7,641 bases of DNA from Flavipsychrobacter stenotrophus. GTDB lineage: Bacteria > Bacteroidota > Bacteroidia > Chitinophagales > Chitinophagaceae. The notes under the pieces were generated by a model. That model searched no databases, had not been told where the DNA came from, and saw only the letters and a program-made list of their open reading frames with translations. Positions 1-6,190 of the stretch are shown here, in pieces (position 1 is the stretch's first letter; the number at the start of each line of letters is the position of its first letter). Position numbers and translations under genes: made by a program. The stretch is from the NCBI GenBank assembly GCA_947372365.1, contig CANBTK010000076.1:1-7641 (forward strand). Direction: 5' to 3'.

Positions 1-210
1 GGCATCATGTATACCGAAGGGACTTACGATGCTGCCAACAAAACAATAACCCTGAAGGGCAAAGTAGTGGACCCGGTAACCGGGAAAGAAAAGGAAGTAA
101 CGGAAATAATGAAAATAGTGGACGATAACCACCAAACGCTTGAAATGTATGAGCCGTCAGCCACCGGCAAACAATTCAAGAGCATGGCGATTAAATTCAC
201 CCGTAAGTAA
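1..210 (+). CDS. DUF1579 family protein, C-terminal fragment (5' end outside window)
   Basis: This is the last 69 codons of a gene whose start lies before the window; the frame is open from base 1 and stops with TAA at 208-210. The visible part reads as the C-terminal beta-strands of the DUF1579 family: an EGTYD turn, then a TLKGK strand, a DPVTGKEKEV segment, a VDDNHQTLEMYEP strand and a final KFTRK. The family is common in Bacteroidota and proteobacteria, and its biochemical role is not established. The in-frame ATG at 7-9 is probably internal, because the family's fold needs far more N-terminal sequence than 67 residues would give. A strong terminator begins 25 bases after the stop, so this is the last gene of its transcript. 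The family call is from recognised motifs only; function cannot be stated. Confidence 0.75.
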   Translation, partial: GIMYTEGTYDAANKTITLKGKVVDPVTGKEKEVTEIMKIVDDNHQTLEMYEPSATGKQFKSMAIKFTRK

Positions 211-235
211 TTATCAGGGATATTGACAAAATATA

Positions 236-276
236 AAACACCCCTGCCAGCAAGCTTTGGCAGGGGTGTTTAGTTT
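236..276 (+). terminator. Intrinsic terminator after the DUF1579 gene
   Basis: A perfect 14-bp stem (236-249 pairing with 258-271) encloses an 8-base loop (250-257). The core is CCCCTGCCA/TGGCAGGGG. The A-run on the left arm and the T-run on the right (GTGTTTAGTTT) make the outer stem A/T-rich, so it could work in both directions, but no minus-strand gene runs into it from the right. It separates the DUF1579 gene from the next + strand gene. Confidence 0.9.
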
Positions 277-299
277 ATAGCCCATATCCCGTAATTTCG
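269..299 (+). promoter_or_regulatory. Candidate Bacteroidota-type promoter for the 331-1900 unit
   Basis: TAATTTCG at 292-299 resembles the Bacteroidota -7 element TAnnTTTG with one mismatch. A TTTA at 269-272 sits 19 bases upstream, in the place of the TTTG -33 element; it overlaps the tail of the preceding terminator. The predicted start of transcription would leave a leader of roughly 25 bases before the ATG at 331. The same -7 octamer occurs in the better promoter at 4458-4489. This is a pattern match only. Confidence 0.4.
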
Positions 300-330
300 C
301 TAAAGGGGCGCTCAAGCCCTGCAAATAAAC

Positions 331-1215
331 ATGAGGATAATAACGCTCACATTGGCTTGGCTTTTATGCGTTACCCTGGCGGCTGGCCAAACCAGCTACA
401 CGGGCATGGTAGATAAGTACCCGATAGAATTTGTTGTTTATGTATATGGCGATGGGGTTGCCATAGGCGCTTACGGCTATACCCGTTTGCACAACCCTAT
501 TGAACTGCAGGGCAAACTGGACAACAACACGCTTACCCTGTACGAAAAAGACAAAGCAGGCAAAAACACGGCACAGTTTACCTTTCCCGCCTATAACAGC
601 CAAAGCCATGTAGTGACAGGCGTTTGGACAAACCTTACCAACCAGAATGAACTAAAAACCACCCTGAATTACGATTTTGGAATCCCTGAAACGAACAACG
701 AGGCGATGCCCGAAAAAGGCCTCATACAAACCCAATCGCTTAAAACGCAGTATTTTAAATTAGGGGTTGTTAAAAAAGCCGGTGAGTCTGAAGCCCGGGT
801 GGCCAGGGTAACCATTATAGACAAGAAAACAAACCAGCCCACACAGCAGATAGGTGTGGACTGCAGGTTGCTGGGGGTGAGCAACATAAACGTGGGCGAC
901 TATAATTTTGATGGCTATGAAGATTTCTCGGTGTTTGAAACCAGCTATGCCGGGGCCAACACATCGAGCTTGTATTTTTTATACGACCCGCAAACCAAAA
1001 AATACTTTAACAGTGGCTACGAAGGCACATCGCTGTCATTTGACCCCAAAACAAAGACAATAACCGAGGATAACCAATGCTGTGCGGGCTCTTCCGTTAC
1101 CCGGCAGGTATATACTGTGGTTAACAATAAAATGGTTGCAAAAGAGAAACATTGCCTCAAATGGAGTGAAAAAAAGCAGGATTACATTGAAAGGCCATGG
1201 AAAGAATGCAATTAG
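331..1215 (+). CDS. Exported protein with XAC2610-like C-terminal half
   Basis: A 294-residue protein with a signal peptide (about 1-20, hydrophobic ITLTLAWLLCVTLAA, probable cleavage near A-G-Q), so it should act in the periplasm or outside. Residues about 21-115 form a beta-rich domain full of short G/Y-containing strands (PIEFVVYVYG, PIELQGKL, TGVWTNLTNQ). Residues about 135-270 resemble XAC2610-related proteins: an INVGDYNFDGYEDF block at 186-199 whose D190-x-N192-x-D194-G-x-x-D198 spacing matches a calcium-binding loop, then LYFLYDPQTKKY and a beta tail ending in NNKMV. XAC2610 of Xanthomonas is a periplasmic inhibitor of a secreted peptidoglycan hydrolase; that role is not shown here and should not be transferred without a structural match. 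Five cysteines remain after the signal peptide: C178, adjacent C250-C251, C275 and C293. The start at 331 gives a clean signal peptide and an A-rich leader without an obvious Shine-Dalgarno. It lies 28 bases before the FrnE-like gene and is probably cotranscribed with it. Confidence 0.65.
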   Translation: MRIITLTLAWLLCVTLAAGQTSYTGMVDKYPIEFVVYVYGDGVAIGAYGYTRLHNPIELQGKLDNNTLTLYEKDKAGKNTAQFTFPAYNSQSHVVTGVWTNLTNQNELKTTLNYDFGIPETNNEAMPEKGLIQTQSLKTQYFKLGVVKKAGESEARVARVTIIDKKTNQPTQQIGVDCRLLGVSNINVGDYNFDGYEDFSVFETSYAGANTSSLYFLYDPQTKKYFNSGYEGTSLSFDPKTKTITEDNQCCAGSSVTRQVYTVVNNKMVAKEKHCLKWSEKKQDYIERPWKECN

Positions 1216-1243
1216 GACCCCAAAACAATAAAACCAATTCCCG

Positions 1244-1900
1244 ATGAAAGTAGAAATATGGAGCGATGTAATGTGCCCTTTCTGTTATGTGGGCAAGCAC
1301 AGGCTGGAACAGGCAATAGCCCTGATGCCGCAACGCGATAAAATAGAAGTGGAATGGCGCAGCTACCAGTTGCAGCCTGATGCTAAGTATGTACCGGGCA
1401 AAGACCTGGTAACATCAATTGCCGAATTAAAAGGCGTGCCCCGCGAGCAGATGGCCGCAGCCAATAAGCATATCACCCAGATGGGTGAAAGCATGGGGCT
1501 GAAGTTTGATTTTGACAACGCCAAAATTGCCAATACCTATGATGCCCTGCGGCTCATAAAGCTGGCCGGCAAGCACGGCAAAGCCAACGAAGCAGAAGAA
1601 AGCCTTTTCAGGGCATTTTTCACCGAAGGCAAAGTTGTAAGCGACCACCGCACACTGGCAGCTATAGGCATCAGCCTGGGGCTGGATAAAGAGGAAATTG
1701 ACGAGATGCTGATATCAGATAACCTGGCCGATGAAGTAGATGCCGACCTTGCAGAAGCCCGCGAAATAGGCATACAGGGCGTACCCTTCTTTGTGCTCGA
1801 CCGCAGGTTTGCCGTATCCGGCGCACAACCCGTAGAGGCATTCACCAACGCCCTTGGGCAGGCGTATGCCGAATGGGAAAAAGATGCCAACCCGGCATAA
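1244..1900 (+). CDS. DsbA-family oxidoreductase, FrnE-like
   Basis: A 218-residue thioredoxin-fold protein with the helical insertion of the DsbA/FrnE group. The N-terminus MKVEIWSDVMCPFCYVGK carries the active-site C11-P-F-C14 at the end of the first beta-strand. The helical region (about 40-165) follows, and the conserved IQGVPFFVLD segment supplies the cis-proline P181; the SGAQP motif after it is typical of FrnE proteins. There is no signal peptide, so it should act in the cytoplasm, unlike classical periplasmic DsbA. FrnE relatives are thiol-disulfide oxidoreductases or isomerases, linked to oxidative-stress tolerance in Deinococcus; the substrate here is unknown. Length is normal for the family and both catalytic cysteines are present. 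It follows the exported XAC2610-like gene by 28 bases with no terminator or clear promoter between, which suggests cotranscription. It ends 21 bases from the convergent cytochrome-like gene. The family is secure; the specific role is not. Confidence 0.88.
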   Translation: MKVEIWSDVMCPFCYVGKHRLEQAIALMPQRDKIEVEWRSYQLQPDAKYVPGKDLVTSIAELKGVPREQMAAANKHITQMGESMGLKFDFDNAKIANTYDALRLIKLAGKHGKANEAEESLFRAFFTEGKVVSDHRTLAAIGISLGLDKEEIDEMLISDNLADEVDADLAEAREIGIQGVPFFVLDRRFAVSGAQPVEAFTNALGQAYAEWEKDANPA

Positions 1901-1921
1901 CTACAATTACTCCCCGGCCAA

Positions 1922-1970
1922 TTAAAAACGTAACCATGGCCGCGCCACCAATGGCGAAAACGGCCATGGT
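1922..1970 (-). terminator. Terminator-like hairpin overlapping the 3' end of the cytochrome-like gene
   Basis: Read on the minus strand, 1970-1961 pairs perfectly with 1942-1933 (10 bp, ACCATGGCCG/CGGCCATGGT). Inside it a further 5 bp (1956-1952 with 1947-1943, CGCCA/TGGCG) close a 4-base loop, with a 4-base bulge of U residues at 1960-1957. Four bases after the stem comes TTTTT (1928-1924), which runs into the TAA stop. The stem lies inside the last 18 codons. On the + strand no T-run follows, so it looks directional and serves the minus-strand gene. Confidence 0.6.
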
Positions 1971-2383
1971 ATTGACGAAAGCAGGATGAGGAGCGCTATA
2001 GTAAACCAGATAGCCATGGTTTTGAATTTTTGTGCATCTGCGGGCTTTCGTTTAGCCTTGGCTGCGCCTATAGTTATTGCCACAATTGCCAGCAGCATCA
2101 TAAGGCTGTGCTCCATACCAAAGAACCTTATCTGCCTGTCATGCACGGCTGTTTTAAAATGGCTAAGGAAATAGTTGATAAGCGGGCTTATGAAATAAAG
2201 CGATAGGCCCAGCACCAGTTGTATGTGCGAGAATGTGGCTACAAGCATCCTGGCCATATTATCGGCCTTCGTAAACGGTTTCTTCCCCAGCCAGCCGGCA
2301 TAAGAGCGGTACAGGGCAAACAAAAGGCTCAGCAGCACCAGCCAACGGAGCAATGAATGAATGGCTAATATGGGAAAATACAT
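1922..2383 (-). CDS. Four-helix membrane protein, Bacteroidota 'cytochrome B' type
   Basis: A 153-residue integral membrane protein with four predicted helices at about 5-25, 45-66, 91-107 and 123-138, joined by basic, polar loops. Histidines occur at similar depths in or next to the first three helices: H9 (AIHSLLRW), H53 (FSHIQLVLG) and H92 (GMEHSLMM). This pattern agrees with the small Bacteroidota proteins usually annotated 'cytochrome B', and paired helix histidines are the usual ligands for heme b in four-helix bundles. Heme binding is an inference; no experiment or homolog search was possible. No signal peptide beyond the first helix is expected. The start at 2383 lies about 68 bases downstream of a good -7 element. 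The last 18 codons overlap a terminator-like hairpin, and the gene converges with the FrnE-like gene 21 bases away. A quinone- or electron-transfer role is possible but unsupported by the neighbours. Confidence 0.65.
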   Translation of the reverse strand: MYFPILAIHSLLRWLVLLSLLFALYRSYAGWLGKKPFTKADNMARMLVATFSHIQLVLGLSLYFISPLINYFLSHFKTAVHDRQIRFFGMEHSLMMLLAIVAITIGAAKAKRKPADAQKFKTMAIWFTIALLILLSSIPWPFSPLVARPWLRF

Positions 2384-2451
2384 TTTCGGAAACTTTTAAC
2401 CTACACAATACTACAAGCCGGAAAGTGCATTTTTGGCCGGCCGTGCGCCAG

Positions 2452-2481
2452 CAAAGTTACAATGCCCGCACAGCGGTTTAA
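2452..2481 (-). promoter_or_regulatory. Bacteroidota-type promoter for the cytochrome-like gene
   Basis: On the minus strand, TAACTTTG at 2459-2452 is an exact match to the -7 consensus TAnnTTTG. A TTA at 2481-2479 sits 19 bases upstream in the -33 position (consensus TTG or TTTG). The implied leader before the ATG at 2383 is about 60 bases and contains the 8-base palindrome GGCCGGCC at 2435-2442. Apart from this promoter and leader, I see nothing else definite between the cytochrome-like gene and the TPR gene. Confidence 0.6.
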
Positions 2482-2525
2482 TCATCCCAGCCACTTTATA
2501 CATTGCTATGACACAAAAGCCACCG

Positions 2526-3812
2526 CTACCTGCTTTTGGTGAACACATTGAAATAGGCAACTACCCTATCCCTGTTCTTGGTTACAAAATCGAGGTACTG
2601 CTCATAAAAATCGTAGTGGAAACAACTTACCATTACATAACAATCCAGGTAACCCAGCTTCTGTATGCGGCGGGCTTCACTAAGCGAGGGGTCGTTACTG
2701 TTGCGCAGCATCTCCTCCCAGCTATACACTTCCAGGTATTTTGAACTGGTCAGTGTAGTTGGCTTTACGACAATGCCCTTTTTATTGCAGAATGGCTGCA
2801 ATTTGCCCAGCGCAGCTTTGTAAGCAGCCCATGGGCCTGCGGCCGCGGTATCGCCTGCACTGCTGTACGCATTAATGTCTCCCGGCTTGGTGCTATCTTC
2901 TATTTTATTGGGGAAAGTGCCCCTGGCAGTCCACTGTATGTTTATCCTTTTGTTGTCCATGTAGGCCGCATCTTCCAGCTTTTGCAGCAGTGTATAGTCG
3001 GGGTATACAGTAACAGCGCTTATCGCCTCGGCGAGTGCCTTATCATATAAGTTGGTTTTAGCATAGGCATCTACAAGGTACTTCCTTGGCTCCAGCAGGA
3101 ACGGGTACCTTTCTTTCGCGGCCTTAAACGAAACTATGGCATCGGTTGAGTTGCCAGTGGCATAGTAGCAGTCGCCCAGGTACATCTGCGCCTTGTAAAA
3201 ACCGGGTTGCTCTTCGCAGGCACGTTTATACAAAGTAGCAGCCTTGGTGTAGTTCTTATTCCCAAATTCCTCCTCTGCCTCATTAAAATACCCTATTGCC
3301 TTTTTGCTTACGTTGGAGTCTACATTAAGGTCCACATTGTATGCCCGCAGGTAGGTTGATGCCCTATAGGCTTCCCGGGTAAGGTAAGTTGCCTTCCTCA
3401 GCGTGTACATAGTTTTGGAATAGGCGCGTTTCGCGGGGCTTATGCTATTGAGTATTTTCTCCAGCTCCCTGGCCAGCGAATCGCCGCCGGGTATTTCTTT
3501 GCCACTGCTATCTTGTGTGGTTATTGACAGTTTGCCCGTCAGTGAAGCCATCAGGTTGCCACTAGACTGTGCGTCTTCGTAAAGCTTAAAGCGGATATCG
3601 CCCAGCAAATCCCAGCCATCGCCAAAGCCCGGGTTCTCCTCCAGCACCTTCTGCATAAAGCTGTCTGCGTCATCCAGCTTTTTATCGTTTATATAGGCGT
3701 GTGCCTGCTCCAGTTTTTTATCAAGCGGGTTAGACTGTGCCGCTGACCTCGTGGGCGGAAACGCCAGTGCAACGAAAAATGCGATGGATGCAATATTGAA
3801 GGTAATTTTCAT
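2526..3812 (-). CDS. Exported tetratricopeptide-repeat protein with unassigned C-terminal region
   Basis: A 428-residue protein with a signal peptide (about 1-25, ending S-A-A-Q), so periplasmic or envelope-associated. One TPR-like unit lies at about 31-72 (hallmarks A37, DADSFMQKVLEENPGF, WDLLGDI). Three consecutive units lie at about 173-206, 207-240 and 241-273; examples are NYTKAATLYKRACEEQPGF and KAQMYLGDCYYATG. Between the two blocks (about 80-172) is a charged, mostly helical linker. Residues about 290-428 have no TPR pattern; they contain aromatic and cysteine-rich segments (PFCNKKG, LDCYVMVSCFHYDFYEQYLDF) that I do not recognise. TPRs usually hold partner proteins; no partner can be named. 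The ATG at 3812 gives a proper signal peptide and sits about 20 bases after a Bacteroidota -7 element. A terminator and its own promoter separate it from tlpA upstream; no clear terminator is seen after its stop. Confidence 0.75.
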   Translation of the reverse strand: MKITFNIASIAFFVALAFPPTRSAAQSNPLDKKLEQAHAYINDKKLDDADSFMQKVLEENPGFGDGWDLLGDIRFKLYEDAQSSGNLMASLTGKLSITTQDSSGKEIPGGDSLARELEKILNSISPAKRAYSKTMYTLRKATYLTREAYRASTYLRAYNVDLNVDSNVSKKAIGYFNEAEEEFGNKNYTKAATLYKRACEEQPGFYKAQMYLGDCYYATGNSTDAIVSFKAAKERYPFLLEPRKYLVDAYAKTNLYDKALAEAISAVTVYPDYTLLQKLEDAAYMDNKRINIQWTARGTFPNKIEDSTKPGDINAYSSAGDTAAAGPWAAYKAALGKLQPFCNKKGIVVKPTTLTSSKYLEVYSWEEMLRNSNDPSLSEARRIQKLGYLDCYVMVSCFHYDFYEQYLDFVTKNRDRVVAYFNVFTKSR

Positions 3813-3831
3813 ATGGGTGTTTTTATGGCAG

Positions 3832-3861
3832 TAAATCTATGTTTTTTTGCTTACCATTCAA
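3832..3861 (-). promoter_or_regulatory. Bacteroidota-type promoter for the TPR gene
   Basis: On the minus strand, TTG (3861-3859) is followed by a 19-base spacer and TAGATTTA (3839-3832), one mismatch from TAnnTTTG. The spacing fits the Bacteroidota housekeeping consensus. The leader before the ATG at 3812 would be only some 13-15 bases. It lies downstream of the tlpA terminator, which supports separate transcription of the TPR gene. Confidence 0.5.
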
Positions 3862-3883
3862 TGCCCCAACTGGTAGCAGGCAT

Positions 3884-3913
3884 AAAAAAAAACCGCATGC
3901 CAGGGGCATGCGG
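3884..3913 (-). terminator. Strong intrinsic terminator after the TlpA-like gene
   Basis: A perfect 9-bp GC-rich stem, CCGCATGCC (3893-3901) with GGCATGCGG (3905-3913), encloses a 3-base loop. On the minus strand it is followed at once by nine T residues (3892-3884). This is a textbook intrinsic terminator for the gene ending at 3936. It stands between tlpA and the TPR promoter. Confidence 0.93.
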
Positions 3914-3935
3914 CTCAATACATTATATTTAACAA

Positions 3936-4424
3936 TTATTTTGCCAGTTCCTTAATCTTAGCCAGTACTTCAGCTTCGCCACCCTCTTCATAACCGGTAT
4001 GGCGGAAAACGATTTTGCCTGTTTTATCAATAATACAAGTAAACGGCACCGACTGGAAATTCAATGAGCGTTTCAGGTCGGCATTAACATCTATATAGTA
4101 CGGGAAATTCCAACCCTGCGAAATGGCATAGGTACGGGCAACGCCTTCTGCGCGGCTTTCGTCAATAGAGATGCTCACAAAATTGAAATCAGCCTCTTTC
4201 TTCCAGTCTGGCAGCACTTTAGCAATATTCTTAATTTCCTTTTTGCAGGGTATGCACCAGGTAGCCCAGAAACTGATAACAGTCACTTTACCTTTTTCAA
4301 CGATGTCGCTGAAAGCTACCTTTTTACTCGTGTTCAAATCTTTGATCTGCGTACTAGGCAGCTCCTGTGCATGCAGGCCAATTGATAAAAATAAAGACGC
4401 TGCAGCTAAAACTAATTTCCTCAT
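3936..4424 (-). CDS. Exported TlpA-like thiol-disulfide oxidoreductase
   Basis: A 162-residue thioredoxin-fold protein of the TlpA/ResA group. A signal peptide covers about 1-19 (LVLAAASLFLSIGLHA, then Q-E), placing it in the periplasm. The active site W56-C57-I-P-C60-K follows the strand KVTVISFWATW. A long insert with SISIDESR and GWNFPYYIDVNADLK is typical of the TlpA/AhpC side of the fold. The cis-proline is P127 (QSVPFTCIIDKTGKI), and the strand ends in RHTGYEEG, also family-typical. An extra cysteine, C130, sits three residues after the cis-proline, close to the expected position of the active site. Such proteins usually reduce disulfides in exported partners, for example in cytochrome c maturation, but no ccm gene is nearby. 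It is divergent from the DUF6029-like gene across 93 bp and is terminated strongly downstream. I could not identify a convincing promoter for it in the shared upstream region. Confidence 0.9.
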   Translation of the reverse strand: MRKLVLAAASLFLSIGLHAQELPSTQIKDLNTSKKVAFSDIVEKGKVTVISFWATWCIPCKKEIKNIAKVLPDWKKEADFNFVSISIDESRAEGVARTYAISQGWNFPYYIDVNADLKRSLNFQSVPFTCIIDKTGKIVFRHTGYEEGGEAEVLAKIKELAK

Positions 4425-4457
4425 GAATACTTGTTTTTATAAATAATAAGCGAAAAC

Positions 4458-4489
4458 TTTGCCAGAATTGTATTTTGGGGCTAATTTCG
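4458..4489 (+). promoter_or_regulatory. Bacteroidota-type promoter for the DUF6029-like gene
   Basis: TTTG at 4458-4461, a 20-base spacer, and TAATTTCG at 4482-4489 match the TTTG-N19-21-TAnnTTTG consensus with one mismatch in the -7 element. The leader to the ATG at 4518 would be about 20-25 bases. The 93-bp divergent region (4425-4517) must also hold the tlpA promoter on the other strand, which I cannot place with confidence. Confidence 0.6.
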
Positions 4490-4517
4490 GTAAAAATTTA
4501 ACAATAGAGCAATATTA

Positions 4518-6107
4518 ATGAACAAAGCTATCATTTTATTTCTAGCATTATGCTTACCTGCACATTTGTTTGCGCAGGGTACTTTTTCCGGCGACATTCA
4601 AACAAATATCAATTTCTTTCAGAAAAGCCCAATCATAGTTGGGGCAAACCCCAATTACGACCATTTCCTTACCGGAAGCGAAACCTGGGTGAGCCTGAGG
4701 TATAACGTAAAGGGCTGGACCATTAATGCGCGTGCCGACATTTTCAATAACTCTAACCTGAAAGACCCATCTAATTCACTTACCGGCTATGGCATAGGCT
4801 CATACAGTGTTTCAAGGGAACTGGAAGACCTCACTATTACTGCTGGCTACATATATGGGCAAATAGGCAGCGGTATCCTTTTCCGTTCTTACGAAGACCG
4901 TGGCCTGCAGATTGACAATGCTCTGGTAGGCCTGGAACTGAAATACAAACTGGGTAAAAATGTACTGCTGAAAGGCTTCACCGGCCAACAAAAGAACTTG
5001 TTTGATAAATACAAACCCGTAATGCGCGGCTTCGTTGCCGAGGGCGACTACAACGTTAACAAGGTACACCTGATACCTGGCGTTGGGGTGCTCAACCGTA
5101 CCCTTGACGATGCTTCCATGAACCTGATTGCAAGTTCAATTAACGGGTATGCGGATACCGCTGACAGGTTCCTGCCCCGTTGGAATATGTATGGCCTTAC
5201 CGCTTACAACACCCTTACTTACAAAAGCCTGTCGTGGTATGCCGAAGGCTCTTACAAAACCCACGAAGCCATTGCTAACAGCACAGGCAGCAAGCTCGTG
5301 GACCAGTCAGGCAATGTAGAATACACCACACTTAGTTATGGCAAAAAAGGCTTTGCTATGAACCTCGCATGCAAGCGCACCGAGAACTTCCTGATGCGCA
5401 CATCGCCAAACGAAAAACTACTGAACGGAATGGTTAACTGGCAGCCCGTTGTAGCCAGGCAAAGGCCACAAAGGCTTATGTCAAGGTACACTCCTGCATC
5501 GCAAGACCTTTCTGAAATGGCTTATACCGTTGATGGGTTGTACTCGCCTAACGATGGCACCAACTTTTCAGCAACCTATACCCACATTAACAAGCTGGAT
5601 AATACAGAGCTATACCGCGAAGCCCTTGCCGACGTTTACTATTCCAGCCTGAAGTCATGGAAATTCCAGTTTGGCGTGCAGTATATGGAATACAATATAC
5701 AATTGTACCAGAGTGCCAAAGTTGACATGCCTATCGTTTATGCCATTACTCCCTACACTGAAATTACTTACCGCCTTAACGACACTAAATCGCTGCGCCT
5801 TGAACTCCAATATATGAGCACCAAGCAGGATTTTGGCTCATGGGCATATGCGCTGTTGGAATACAACTTTGTGCCTAAGTTCTCCATATCTGTTTCCGAT
5901 ATGTATAACATAACGCCTAACTACGACAACCCACTGGTAACGAAAGCCGAACATTACTACAGCGTTTATGGTGCGTTTACGAAAGGTGCACACAGGTTGT
6001 CGCTGGCTTATGTAAAGCAAGTAGCGGGTATTAACTGTACAGGTGGCGTGTGCCGCTATGAGCCTGCGTTCAGTGGCATAAGGAGCACATTCACTACAAG
6101 TTTCTAA
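4518..6107 (+). CDS. DUF6029-like probable outer-membrane beta-barrel protein
   Basis: A 529-residue protein with a signal peptide (about 1-19, IILFLALCLPAHLFA, then Q-G). The mature part is a succession of short amphipathic strands with alternating aromatic and polar residues (WVSLRYNVKGWTINARADIF, SLSWYAEGSYKTHE, LRLELQYMSTKQDF). It has no hydrophobic helices and ends in phenylalanine, as outer-membrane barrels usually do. The N-terminal pattern (FSGDIQTNINFF, LTGYGIGSYSVSREL, GSGILFRSYEDRGL) matches the Bacteroidota DUF6029 family as I know it; its function is not established. The mature chain has three cysteines: C285, and a C507-x4-C512 pair in the terminal NCTGGVCRYEP segment, which could form a disulfide. 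It is divergent from the TlpA-like gene, and DUF6029-like genes beside TlpA genes are familiar in this phylum (recollection, not checked). A DUF5916 gene follows 86 bases later with no terminator between. Confidence 0.72.
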   Translation: MNKAIILFLALCLPAHLFAQGTFSGDIQTNINFFQKSPIIVGANPNYDHFLTGSETWVSLRYNVKGWTINARADIFNNSNLKDPSNSLTGYGIGSYSVSRELEDLTITAGYIYGQIGSGILFRSYEDRGLQIDNALVGLELKYKLGKNVLLKGFTGQQKNLFDKYKPVMRGFVAEGDYNVNKVHLIPGVGVLNRTLDDASMNLIASSINGYADTADRFLPRWNMYGLTAYNTLTYKSLSWYAEGSYKTHEAIANSTGSKLVDQSGNVEYTTLSYGKKGFAMNLACKRTENFLMRTSPNEKLLNGMVNWQPVVARQRPQRLMSRYTPASQDLSEMAYTVDGLYSPNDGTNFSATYTHINKLDNTELYREALADVYYSSLKSWKFQFGVQYMEYNIQLYQSAKVDMPIVYAITPYTEITYRLNDTKSLRLELQYMSTKQDFGSWAYALLEYNFVPKFSISVSDMYNITPNYDNPLVTKAEHYYSVYGAFTKGAHRLSLAYVKQVAGINCTGGVCRYEPAFSGIRSTFTTSF

Positions 6108-6118
6108 TACATAATTGT

Positions 6119-6190
6119 GTGCCTGGTGGGCAAAAGAGAGTTACATACCCATTGTAAAAATGACTACCATTTAACAACTACACCAGGCAC
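6119..6190 (+). repeat. 10-bp perfect inverted repeat in front of the DUF5916 gene
   Basis: GTGCCTGGTG at 6119-6128 and its exact reverse complement CACCAGGCAC at 6181-6190 are separated by 52 bases. The right arm ends three bases before the ATG at 6194, where a ribosome-binding site would be. In RNA the two arms could pair and cover that region; in DNA they could be half-sites of an operator. There is no T-run, so it is not an intrinsic terminator. The 86-bp gap has no convincing -33/-7 promoter, so the gene may be read from the DUF6029 promoter. Confidence 0.5.

Noticed and set aside
1537..1890. 117-codon open frame on the minus strand inside the FrnE-like gene
   Set aside because: It is fully antisense to a well-supported gene, is rich in Ser/Ala/Arg as expected from reading its complement, and has no recognisable domain or promoter.
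2417..2442. GCCGG/CCGGC pairing around the GGCCGGCC palindrome in the cytochrome-like gene's leader
   Set aside because: A 5-bp stem with a loop of about 15 bases is too weak to call a riboswitch or attenuator.
2466..2481. Small hairpin CCGC-ACA-GCGG followed by TTTAA on the + strand between the cytochrome-like and TPR genes
   Set aside because: The stem is only 4 bp, the T-run is short, and no + strand gene needs terminating there. On the minus strand it has no T-run after it.
2433..2744. 103-codon + strand open frame over the intergenic gap and the 3' end of the TPR gene
   Set aside because: Most of it is antisense to the TPR gene, its sequence shows no family features, and no + strand promoter precedes it.
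4171..4446. 91-codon + strand open frame opposite the 5' half of the TlpA-like gene
   Set aside because: It mirrors the TlpA coding sequence, whose active-site motifs are clear, so the antisense frame is best explained as chance.
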